Positions 1 to 6,989 of a stretch of DNA of 12,317 nt are shown here, one piece after another. Source of the DNA: an uncultured Erysipelotrichaceae bacterium (GTDB taxonomy: Bacteria > Bacillota_I > Bacilli_A > RFN20 > CAG-826); NCBI GenBank assembly GCA_902799855.1, contig CADCCA010000037.1, positions 1 to 12,317 on the forward strand, written 5' to 3'. Below the pieces are notes generated by a model. The model was not told the origin of the DNA and ran no database searches. It saw only the letters and a program-made list of their open reading frames with translations. Position 1 is the stretch's first letter; each line of letters begins with the position of its first letter. A program made the translations under genes and the position numbers.

Positions 1-3
1 GTT

Positions 4-27
4 TTATTTAAGAATACCTTGCCGCAT
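4..27 (-). CDS. Seven-codon ORF after a strong promoter and SD (possible leader peptide)
   Basis: The ATG at 27 has a good Shine-Dalgarno site 8 nt upstream, yet the frame reads only MRQGILK before TAA (4-6). Either this is a leader peptide ahead of a gene beyond the window, or the start of a gene broken by an early stop or indel. Nothing in seven residues identifies a function. No other start codon sits at a sensible distance from the SD. Confidence 0.3.
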   Translation of the reverse strand: MRQGILK

Positions 28-35
28 ATTTTTTA

Positions 36-85
36 CTCCTTTTCTGGAATTGAATTATTATATCACATCAGTTTTAGGAAAACAA
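36..85 (-). promoter_or_regulatory. Promoter and ribosome-binding site at the left edge
   Basis: Read on the minus strand: a -35 TTGTTT (80-85), a 17-nt spacer, and a -10 TATAAT (57-62) preceded by TGA, which makes an extended -10. About 15 nt further lies AAAGGAG (36-42), 8 nt before an ATG (27-25). The promoter starts a few bases after the terminator of the upstream nuclease gene, so it begins a new transcript running out of the window. Confidence 0.65.
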
Positions 86-90
86 GTATC

Positions 91-106
91 TAAAAGAAAA
101 GAGATG
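91..106. repeat. 16-bp direct repeat, copy 1
   Basis: Plus-strand TAAAAGAAAAGAGATG, exactly repeated at 1769-1784. The identity stops at both edges (c90 against a1768; g107 against a1785). The copies bracket the nuclease gene, and each forms the 3' arm and T-tract of a terminator hairpin on the minus strand. Confidence 0.75.
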
Positions 107-118
107 GAGAACATCTCT
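91..118 (-). terminator. Intrinsic terminator of the zinc-ribbon nuclease gene
   Basis: On the minus strand the stop TAG (117-119) overlaps a hairpin with a perfect 7-bp stem, AGAGATG/CATCTCT, and a 5-nt loop (107-111), followed by a T-rich tail TTTCTTTTA. The 3' arm and tail are identical over 16 bases to the terminator at 1769-1796. Confidence 0.7.
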
Positions 119-1757
119 AGTCTACATATTTCCAGCGTTGCTTGCCCGCTGTTTTTGTTATTCCTCTGCAACAATTTGATATGCAACTGGAACTAACTCC
201 AGTTTTTTCTTCAGCTTCTTTGAAACTGTTATAAACAATACCTGTGTCAAGATTAACAACTTTCTTACTGGCTTTTTTAGATAAAATTTGTTTCTTACAT
301 TCAGGACATCCACAGCCCATTCCTGTCCTAACATAAATGGTTGTTGGCCAATTGTGTCCACATTTAGAACATATCCACCAATACTTTTTGTTGGATTTTG
401 CTGTTACTTCATCAGGTTTCTTTGTGTTTTTCGAATAGTCCCACTCCTTAGCGACATCAGGATATTGAGATGCTAAATCATTAAATCCTTTGAGTATTTT
501 TTGCCCTGAACAATAAGGACAATTTCTACCAATTGAACGTTTGCTAGCTTGAACGTGCCAATTATGACCTAAATTGCATTTCCACCAAAATTTTCTATTA
601 GAAAAGACTGGAATTAAAGCTGGATCAATCCCTTTATTTTTATCCCAATCCCATTCTTTAATAAGTGGACTATTTGCAATTGAATTCTCTTTAATTTGAG
701 ATGCCACTTTAGATATAATTTGTGAACTGTCCCTATCTATATCAACATCAATCATTTTTGAACAACCAAATTTACTATTTATTGCCTTAATAATTTCGTT
801 AATTGCACTACTCAATTCGGTATTGCTTTTATAAGTTGCAGTTAACTTAATTGATTCGCTTTCGTAATGCGGGCATCCACTTTCTCTAATCCTGAAAAGT
901 GATATTCCTTCTTTGGAACAAAGCAAATCTTTCGCCATGTCCTTTTCAACGTTCTTATGCCACCTCGAGCCATCGTATTCTATGCCGACTTTTAAAGAAG
1001 GGATATAAATATCTAATTCCAATCTCTTTAATTCTTTTGACCGATAATTCTCTACACAGTCCTCGAATAATTGAGAAATATAAAAAGCGATAATTTTCTC
1101 TGGATATGAGGTTCTTAATTCCTTGCTACAATGTGGGCAACCTTCACCATTAGTGGTTCTTCTATAGACTTCACATTTCCAAGTGTGTCCTCTCTTACAT
1201 CTCCAGTGGACAACTTGTTTGCTACCGTAAGTGACATCAGTTGGACGAATTCCTATTTTATCGTTTTCTTCATAATCCCATTCATCTAAAAGGTGAGGAT
1301 GAGTTGTTTTTATGTCATTAAAACCTTTTAATACTCTATGGTTAGAACAATAAGGACAAGCATTATCACGAGTCACTCTATGTGAAGCAGAATCTTCCCA
1401 TCTATGCCCTAAAGAACATTTCCAATGATATGGTAAATTTGACTGAGGATAAATTTTATCAGGCGTTGTTTCGTTTAGTTCATAATCCCACTCATCAGCT
1501 ATTCTAGGATATAGGGTTGCTAAACTCTTTTCTTTAGGGGCAATTGTGTAACCTTGTGCTACGCACATTTTACATCTCGCACCCTTATTCTTTCTTTCGA
1601 TTCTAGTTGTCCATTCGTGCCCACAAACGTGGCATTTCCAATGTGCCGTTTTATTACTACCACAAGTTAAATGATTTGGGTTTAAACCTATTTCATTGTT
1701 TTTTACCCAATCCCAATCAAGCATTAGTTCTTCACTATCAACAACTAGTTTCTTCAT
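117..1757 (-). CDS. Zinc-ribbon (DUF4379-like) repeat protein with PD-(D/E)XK/Vsr-like nuclease and C-terminal NUMOD1-like domain
   Basis: Probable DNA endonuclease of homing or mobile type. Residues are numbered from the longest reading, ATG 1793 (558 aa). Three zinc ribbons (about 23-77, 90-149, 160-222) show the pattern EW/DW...S..hWkC..GHxW...CxxC. A nuclease core follows (229-305) with E232, D261, E272-YDG, H279 and an FRIRE strand, as in Vsr/DUF559-like PD-(D/E)XK enzymes. Two more ribbons (377-428, 440-499) precede a NUMOD1-like end (510-558: NLDTG, F.EAEEKTGVS, NCCRG..KTAG..W.Y). ATG 1793 lies inside the terminator hairpin of the upstream gene and has no usable SD. I prefer ATG 1757 (MKKLVVD), with 1766 also possible; neither has a clear SD. 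There is no room for a promoter of its own, so expression may depend on read-through from the 94-aa gene. Domain calls are by motif recognition only; target and activity are unknown. Confidence 0.8.
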   Translation of the reverse strand: MKKLVVDSEELMLDWDWVKNNEIGLNPNHLTCGSNKTAHWKCHVCGHEWTTRIERKNKGARCKMCVAQGYTIAPKEKSLATLYPRIADEWDYELNETTPDKIYPQSNLPYHWKCSLGHRWEDSASHRVTRDNACPYCSNHRVLKGFNDIKTTHPHLLDEWDYEENDKIGIRPTDVTYGSKQVVHWRCKRGHTWKCEVYRRTTNGEGCPHCSKELRTSYPEKIIAFYISQLFEDCVENYRSKELKRLELDIYIPSLKVGIEYDGSRWHKNVEKDMAKDLLCSKEGISLFRIRESGCPHYESESIKLTATYKSNTELSSAINEIIKAINSKFGCSKMIDVDIDRDSSQIISKVASQIKENSIANSPLIKEWDWDKNKGIDPALIPVFSNRKFWWKCNLGHNWHVQASKRSIGRNCPYCSGQKILKGFNDLASQYPDVAKEWDYSKNTKKPDEVTAKSNKKYWWICSKCGHNWPTTIYVRTGMGCGCPECKKQILSKKASKKVVNLDTGIVYNSFKEAEEKTGVSSSCISNCCRGITKTAGKQRWKYVD

Positions 1758-1768
1758 AATATTCATTA

Positions 1769-1784
1769 TAAAAGAAAAGAGATG
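1769..1784. repeat. 16-bp direct repeat, copy 2
   Basis: Exact second copy of TAAAAGAAAAGAGATG (first at 91-106), on the other side of the nuclease gene. The copies are 1678 bp apart. Confidence 0.75.
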
Positions 1785-1796
1785 ATTTCTCATCTC
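1769..1796 (-). terminator. Intrinsic terminator after the 94-aa gene
   Basis: Directly after the TAG at 1797-1799 the minus strand forms a perfect 7-bp stem, GAGATGA/TCATCTC (1779-1785 with 1790-1796), capped by a GAAA tetraloop, then TTTTCTTTTA. It lies 12 nt before the preferred start of the nuclease gene, so it could act as an attenuator between the two genes. Confidence 0.7.
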
Positions 1797-2081
1797 CTAA
1801 TTTAATAAGTCTCTAACATCCTTCAGTGGCACCATTATGCCAATCTTTTGGTCAACATACATTTGTGCCGTTTGGTCAGTTGGGTCAAGTGCTTTAAGTG
1901 GTAGCACACTAATCCACACTCCTTCAAGTCCGTGCATATTCTCACATACTTCAGTGACTTCTGCCTCAAACTTCTTGACTCCGTATTTACGGAAACTGAC
2001 AATCACTCTATCTCCGATACAATACTTGCAAATTCTTGTCCTGTCTTGGGAGATTTTAATTCTTGGTTCTTTTGTACTCAT
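1797..2081 (-). CDS. Hypothetical 94-aa protein
   Basis: I do not recognise this protein. It is basic at the N-terminus, has no signal peptide or membrane segment, and has two cysteines in a CKYC arrangement (about 18-21). The stretch after it (GDRVIVSF, FEAEVTEV, WISVLP) alternates like beta strands and could be a small beta-barrel or SH3-like fold; that is only a guess. The start is well supported: AGAAGGT lies 9 nt before the ATG and a TATAAT box lies upstream. The gene ends in TAG against its own terminator hairpin and leads into the nuclease gene on the same strand, so the two may form one accessory unit. Confidence 0.65.
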   Translation of the reverse strand: MSTKEPRIKISQDRTRICKYCIGDRVIVSFRKYGVKKFEAEVTEVCENMHGLEGVWISVLPLKALDPTDQTAQMYVDQKIGIMVPLKDVRDLLN

Positions 2082-2091
2082 TTAAATCGTA

Positions 2092-2110
2092 CCTTCTTTC
2101 TATTATTATA
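2092..2110 (-). promoter_or_regulatory. Promoter -10 and RBS of the 94-aa gene
   Basis: On the minus strand TATAAT (2105-2110) is followed by the AGAAGGT Shine-Dalgarno and the ATG at 2081. The -35 is weak: nothing close to TTGACA lies at 16-18 nt. A TTGCTGACG stretch lies further up, at non-ideal spacing. Confidence 0.45.
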
Positions 2111-2174
2111 CTGCCGCAATAGAAATATTTCGTCAGCAACCTTTTTAATTATTTGTATCAATGTTGTGTTCAGG

Positions 2175-2197
2175 TAGTTCGAATCCCGTAAGTGCCT
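2175..2197 (+). other. tRNA 3'-end-like fragment (T-arm plus acceptor), possible attachment-site remnant
   Basis: Plus-strand GTTCGAATCCCGTAAGTGCC (2178-2197) reads like a tRNA T-loop (TTCGAAT), the T-stem 3' side and an AAGTGCC acceptor 3' strand. No matching GGCACTT, D-arm or anticodon arm lies upstream, so it is not a working tRNA. Such fragments are classic products of integration at a tRNA 3' end. A chance match or decayed tRNA is equally possible. Confidence 0.35.
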
Positions 2198-2235
2198 TCA
2201 ATTTTTATGTCTTTCCCTAGCCCATTTCGGGATTC
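2181..2235. repeat. 8-bp inverted repeat in the 2111-2319 spacer
   Basis: GAATCCCG (2181-2188) and CGGGATTC (2228-2235) are perfect inverse complements 39 nt apart. A looser second T-arm-like piece follows: TAGTTC (2240) then TTCGATTCCC, GTGC and TCAATT, in the same order as in the copy starting at 2175. Apart from these I see no gene, ncRNA family or promoter in 2111-2319. Confidence 0.4.
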
Positions 2236-2319
2236 ATACTAGTTCCTTCGATTCCCACATGGTGCTATCAATTCCACTAATATGCTGTTTTTAAGGTAAA
2301 ATCGCCCCATTTAGGCAAT

Positions 2320-2346
2320 AAAAAAGCCCTAATAATGTATTAGAGC
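2320..2346 (-). terminator. Intrinsic terminator of tRNA-Thr
   Basis: Minus-strand hairpin GCTCTAATA/TATTAGGGC: a 9-bp stem with one G-U pair and a CAT loop, followed by TTTTTT. It begins 13 nt after the encoded CCA end of the tRNA. Confidence 0.85.
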
Positions 2347-2359
2347 AATTTTGTTTAGA

Positions 2360-2433
2360 TGGTGCCCCCTGGCGGAATCGGACCACCGATTCATCCTTAC
2401 CATGGATGCGTAATACCATTTTACTAAGGGGGC
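2360..2433 (-). tRNA. tRNA-Thr (anticodon GGT)
   Basis: A complete cloverleaf folds on the minus strand. The acceptor is GCCCCCT/AGGGGGC with discriminator A and an encoded CCA (2360-2362). The D-stem is GTAA/TTAC. The anticodon stem is CATCC/GGATG with loop ATGGTAA, so the anticodon is GGT and it reads ACC and ACT threonine codons. The T-stem is GGTGG/CCGCC. The T-loop reads TCCGATT, with C at position 55 where nearly all elongator tRNAs have T (pseudouridine). The tRNA has its own promoter and terminator. Confidence 0.93.
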
Positions 2434-2443
2434 AGCACTAATA

Positions 2444-2471
2444 ATTATACATAAATAAGGACTTATGGCAA
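2444..2471 (-). promoter_or_regulatory. Promoter of tRNA-Thr
   Basis: Minus strand: TTGCCA (2466-2471), one base from the TTGACA consensus, a 16-nt spacer, then a perfect TATAAT (2444-2449), about 10 nt before the mature tRNA 5' end. Confidence 0.7.
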
Positions 2472-2485
2472 TAAATGTTTTTAGT

Positions 2486-3624
2486 TTATTCTTCTATCAC
2501 TCCATATAGGTCATAGACATAACTTTCTTTAATAAGAACTCTGACCTTTTCTCCTTCTTTTAATGGCTTATTACTTTGGAAAAGAATCTTACCATCAATA
2601 TCATCGGGAGCGTTATAGTAGCTTCTTAACAAATAATAATCGTGCCTTCTTCTTTCGAATATTTAAAAGCGCCTAAGTGATCAAATTTGATTTCTTTAAT
2701 GAAATCCAAGAGATTTTCAAAGTCTTTTTTCGTTTCTCCTGGGAAACCCACCATTACGGTTGTTCTTAAAATAGCGTGAGGAATTCTTTTTCTAATTTTT
2801 GTGAAAAGATTTCTTAAATACTCTTTATCACCACGTCTATTCATCGCTTTTAAAATGGCGTCCTCACTATGTTGAATAGGCACATCAAAATAAGGTGTTA
2901 GTCTTTCTTCACTAGCGATTAATTCGATTAATTCATCGCTGATTTCATCAGGATACAAATATAAAAGACGGATGTACTCTAATCCTTTGATTTTTAATAG
3001 TTCTTTAAGTAAATCAACGATGGTTTTCTTTTCTTTTAAATCAAGACCATAACGCGTGGTGTCTTGTTCCAAGACAATTAATTCTTTATAACCGTCATTA
3101 GCGAGTTTTTTAGCTTCGTTAACAACACTTTCAAAAGGACGAGATACATATGGGCCTCTAATGAGTGGAATCGCACAGTATGTGCAACAATTAGAGCAAC
3201 CATCACCAATTCTTAGATAAGCACTATAGGTACCTGTTGACACTAAACGATAATTATCATTTAAGCCTTCGTAATTAGTGAGTTCGTGGTCTAGACTCGC
3301 GAGTAATGCATTAAAGCGTTTATATTCTCTAATAGGAATCCAGAGGTCGACTTCTGGGATTTCTTTTTTTAATTCATCTAAATAACGATTGACTAAACAT
3401 CCTGTCACAACGACTTTTTGTTTTTTGTTGATGTTATCAAGAATTGTATCAATGCTTTCTTTTTTACTGGATTCAATGAATCCACAGGTATTGATAATCA
3501 AGATATCTGCATCACTTTTATCATTAACGATTTGATAATGATTTTTTAAAAGCAAACCTAAAATATTCTCACTATCGACGAGATTTTTTTCGCACCCTAA
3601 AGAAATGAGAGCGATTTTTTTCAT
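2486..3624 (-). pseudogene. rimO: Ribosomal protein S12 methylthiotransferase RimO, internally deleted and frameshifted
   Basis: RimO is a radical SAM enzyme that methylthiolates an aspartate of ribosomal protein S12. From ATG 3624 (AAGGAG 6 nt upstream) the open frame gives 332 aa, ending at TAA 2626, against about 430-440 aa for the family. The N-terminal methylthiotransferase domain is intact (ISLGCEKNLVDSE; INTCGFI with the second cluster cysteine; VVTGCL with the third), as is the radical SAM motif C-SNC-C-TY-C (about 142-149). The frame runs to KYSKEEGT, then reads IIIC and stops. In another frame, 2641-2486 encodes DYYLLRSYYNAPDDIDG... and ends YDLYGVIEE, clearly the RimO C-terminal TRAM domain. 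About 55 codons of linker and early TRAM sequence are missing, and the remainder is out of frame. Loss of ribosome targeting is likely. An assembly error at this point is the main alternative. Confidence 0.8.
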
Positions 3625-6600
3625 TATTCACTCCTTAAAGCGATGACTGGATCTTGTCTAGAAGCGTGCATACTTGGAATTAAGCCCGCTAAAACGGATA
3701 AGACGATGCTTAAGGCAATCATGATTAAGATAATAGTTGGTGTTAATACCGCAATAGAAGGCACACCAAATGGTGAAACTGCTAAGTTGATGATGAGGCA
3801 CACTACCGCAGTAATCGCGATACCGATAAGACCACTTAATGTACCAGTGACAAGGTTTTCGGCGATAAATAAACGAGAAACGTCTCTCTTTCGACCACCA
3901 AGAGAACGGATGACACCAATTTCTTTGACTCTTTCCATAACTGAGATATAGGTAATAACCGCAATCATGAAGGAAGAAACAACTAAGGATAATGAGGTGA
4001 AAATCACTAAGGCTGTAGTAATAATTGTAATCATCGTATTGATGACACTGATGATCATGGAAATTGTGTCAGTATAGGTTAATTCCATTCTGTCTTCAAA
4101 ATGGATGACTTTTTCTTCTGCTGTACCATCGTAAAGAGTGATATCGACTTTCTTATTCCAGTCGTCTAGATAGTTATTGACTTTGTTCTTGTATTGGAAA
4201 TTGACAGGATAGATGCTCATTTGCACTGGTAAATTATCACGATACTCGTAATTCATTTCTGGGCGACCATCAATACCAATGACTGGTTCATTGGTCACTG
4301 GATCAAGAACTGGAATTTCGAGTTGTTTTAAACCAGATATTGAACGGAAGTGTGTTTCGTTTTCACCAGCGTAATCAACACCAGTAATCTTGGAGAATAA
4401 GGAAGAGAATGATGAATTTAAATCACCATTTAAGCATGAGGCAAAGCCTGTCGCGGTAACTGGATTATCTGGATCAGAATAATCTGGATAAGAGAATGTA
4501 ACGTAGGCTTTATACATTTCAGCGTTCTTGCGTTCGCTTTGTAAGAAACTTTCAAAGTGCTTGGTGAAATAGCTTTCCTTGTTGTCTTGCATGTATTTAT
4601 CTTGGAAGGCTTTGGTGTAATAAACACCACGTCTAAGACAACCAAATTGGACATCTTTCTTTGGTTTTAAAATGCCAGACACTGTTAATTCAGTGCCGTT
4701 GCCCCAACTTGCTTCTGCTTCCGCTGGATATTGGAAAGCAGTAATTTCTGTTTGTTTGGTCTTTTCTTTATTGCATAAGAAAGGCGTGACAGTTGGCGGG
4801 GCCATCATCATGAGATTTTGTAAATCTGTAGTGACTGTCGCGGTTGTGTCATTACCTTCTTCGATGTTGACGATGGATAAAGCGGCATAATCACTCGCGG
4901 ATAAGCCCGCACCACCGATAAGACTTAAAGCCTTATCTGCAGGAATGCAAACAAATGTACCTTTGGTTGGATCTTCGCTATTTTCTGGATCTTCTAATAA
5001 ATCAGAGAATTTTAAATTTGGATTAGAGAAGGCGGCGATTAAAGGAGAATTGCTTGGATCACTAGGATAGAAGTCATATGCCATCTTGATTAAATAAACA
5101 CTTTCGTAACTATTTGGGTTAATAGTTAAATGAGTGCCGTTATAAATGATAGCGTTAATCATACTCATCGCCGAGTTATCACTATAAGAGATGACGTAGA
5201 ATTCATCATCACTGCTCTTTCTTAAAACGACGTTATATTCGTTATAAGCACTATCTTGGAGTTCTTTTGGCTCATTACCATAAATGGTATTGTGCGGATA
5301 GTAAGTGAGTTTTTTACTCATTAAATCTTCAAAGGAGAATGATTTACGATATGGGTATTTAGTATCCAATTGATCAAGCTCTTCTTGTGGGGTGTTTGGA
5401 TCATATTTCTTAATCGCTTTTTTAGCGATGTTCATCAGTTCTTCTTCTTGGTAATAACCCATTTGAGCGAACACTAAATCGGTTAAGGTTTGATCGCCTT
5501 CCACCACTAACATAATTTCGTTTTCGTTTTGTGGGAAGTGAGCGTTTTCTCCTAACAAATCATATTGGGTGAGAATATAATCTTGTTCACCTGGCATGAG
5601 GAGCATGAAGTCAGTAAATAAGTCCACGTATTGGGCGTATTGTTCAAAACCTTCTACTGTTTGAAGTTCACCGATATATCTTTGGGTGAGACCGTTTAAT
5701 GAGATTTTGCAGTTCTTTGTCTCAGGATCAACGCCTGGTCTAATTGTTTCAGGAATGGTATATGACCAGTCGGTGAAAATGTTATTTGTGGGGTCGATGC
5801 CATAGTTAAACGACAAAGCGGAAATATAATCTTCTGGAATTTCTTTAACAAATTCCACGAGATTATCATCAATGGTATTAGTTTTCACGGACATGATGTC
5901 AGTGTATTTATCCATTAAGTAATCAATCATGGAATTAAGACCAACTCTAGTTTTGGTATCAAAATCCATGATTTTGGAATCGGTATTGGAATATAAGCCA
6001 GTCATCAGGGATGAATAGTCCACTGCTTCTTCTGCGATGGTTAATGGGTAACTTGAAAGCATATCATCTTGCATATCGTGAATGTACATGTTCACGCCTG
6101 TAGATGCAGCGAGGACAGTAGAAACACCGAAGATACCAATGCTACCAGCGATCGCCACTAATACGGTACGTTTTGATTTTGAGAATAAGTTAGCAACAGA
6201 TAAAGATGTCGCAGTTAAGAAAGACATTGAACTTTTCTTTTTGTTGCCTTTGTTAACTTCTTCAAGGTCATCGTAAATTTCACTAGCTTCTTCGTTTTCA
6301 TCGTATGGATTAGAATCACCTTTGATTTCACCATCGAACATATTGACGATACGGGTCGCGTATTTTTCTGCTAAATCAGGGTTATGGGTGACCATGACGA
6401 CTAAGCGGTCTTGGGCCACTTCTTTTAATAAGTCCATGATTTGGACACTAGTTTCACTATCAAGAGCACCAGTTGGTTCATCTGCTAAAAGGATTTCTGG
6501 ATTGTTAACAAGAGCTCTTGCGATAGCGACTCTTTGCATTTGACCACCAGATAACTGGTTAGGTCTTTTCTTTTCCATGCCTTTTAAGCCGACTTTTTCT

Positions 6601-6980
6601 AAAGCAGCATAGGCTCTTTCTTTTCTTTCTTTACGAGAAATACCAGCGATAGTTAAGGCGAGTTCAACGTTTTTGCTAATGGTTTGGTGACCGATTAAGT
6701 TATAGGCTTGGAAAACAAAGCCAACCGAATGGTTACGATATGTATCCCAGTCGCGGTCAGTATAGTTTTTCGTTGATTTATTCTTAATAATTAAATCGCC
6801 GTCAGAATAGCGATCTAAACCACCGATGATATTTAATAATGTTGTTTTACCACACCCTGATGGGCCTAAAATCGCAACAAACTCGTTGCGTCTAAAGTTG
6901 AGTGAAACACCGCGTAAAGCCCTGACGGGATCTTGGTATTTCATTTCGTAGTTTTTCTTGATGTTTACTAGTCTGAGCAT
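3624..6980 (-). CDS. MacB/FtsX-type ABC transporter, fused ATPase and permease with giant extracellular domain
   Basis: A 1118-aa single-chain half-transporter. The ATPase (1-225) has Walker A GPSGCGKTT (39-47), Q-loop Q91, signature LSGGQ (143-147), Walker B ILLADEP (163-169) and H199. After an acidic then lysine-rich linker comes TM1 (about 271-293), an extracellular region of roughly 675 residues (294-970), and three C-terminal helices (about 975-1012, 1042-1065, 1081-1102) with the FtsX signature ERVKEIGVIRSLGG and the usual ending QDPVIALRSE. The order is that of MacB, but MacB is about 650 aa; the excess is all extracellular. Such type VII ABC proteins act as mechanotransmission pumps for peptides, lipoproteins or cell-wall enzymes; the substrate here is unknown. 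AAGG lies about 10 nt before the start. The stop overlaps the rimO start (TAATG), so the two are translationally coupled. Confidence 0.9.
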   Translation of the reverse strand: MLRLVNIKKNYEMKYQDPVRALRGVSLNFRRNEFVAILGPSGCGKTTLLNIIGGLDRYSDGDLIIKNKSTKNYTDRDWDTYRNHSVGFVFQAYNLIGHQTISKNVELALTIAGISRKERKERAYAALEKVGLKGMEKKRPNQLSGGQMQRVAIARALVNNPEILLADEPTGALDSETSVQIMDLLKEVAQDRLVVMVTHNPDLAEKYATRIVNMFDGEIKGDSNPYDENEEASEIYDDLEEVNKGNKKKSSMSFLTATSLSVANLFSKSKRTVLVAIAGSIGIFGVSTVLAASTGVNMYIHDMQDDMLSSYPLTIAEEAVDYSSLMTGLYSNTDSKIMDFDTKTRVGLNSMIDYLMDKYTDIMSVKTNTIDDNLVEFVKEIPEDYISALSFNYGIDPTNNIFTDWSYTIPETIRPGVDPETKNCKISLNGLTQRYIGELQTVEGFEQYAQYVDLFTDFMLLMPGEQDYILTQYDLLGENAHFPQNENEIMLVVEGDQTLTDLVFAQMGYYQEEELMNIAKKAIKKYDPNTPQEELDQLDTKYPYRKSFSFEDLMSKKLTYYPHNTIYGNEPKELQDSAYNEYNVVLRKSSDDEFYVISYSDNSAMSMINAIIYNGTHLTINPNSYESVYLIKMAYDFYPSDPSNSPLIAAFSNPNLKFSDLLEDPENSEDPTKGTFVCIPADKALSLIGGAGLSASDYAALSIVNIEEGNDTTATVTTDLQNLMMMAPPTVTPFLCNKEKTKQTEITAFQYPAEAEASWGNGTELTVSGILKPKKDVQFGCLRRGVYYTKAFQDKYMQDNKESYFTKHFESFLQSERKNAEMYKAYVTFSYPDYSDPDNPVTATGFASCLNGDLNSSFSSLFSKITGVDYAGENETHFRSISGLKQLEIPVLDPVTNEPVIGIDGRPEMNYEYRDNLPVQMSIYPVNFQYKNKVNNYLDDWNKKVDITLYDGTAEEKVIHFEDRMELTYTDTISMIISVINTMITIITTALVIFTSLSLVVSSFMIAVITYISVMERVKEIGVIRSLGGRKRDVSRLFIAENLVTGTLSGLIGIAITAVVCLIINLAVSPFGVPSIAVLTPTIILIMIALSIVLSVLAGLIPSMHASRQDPVIALRSE

Positions 6981-6989
6981 AATTAAATA

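Noticed and set aside
91..1784. Repeat pair as a CRISPR or transposon end
   Set aside because: There are only two copies 1.7 kb apart, in direct orientation. They are explained as terminator arms, with no transposase and no spacer-like array.
2626..2650. Programmed -1 frameshift joining the two rimO parts
   Set aside because: A -1 shift would join the frames, but there is no slippery heptamer of the X XXY YYZ type, and the product would still lack about 55 conserved residues.
3643..3951. Plus-strand open frame opposite the ABC permease C-terminus
   Set aside because: It is antisense to well-conserved FtsX-type sequence, has no SD, and its residues match no fold; other plus-strand frames opposite the transporter are the same kind of shadow.
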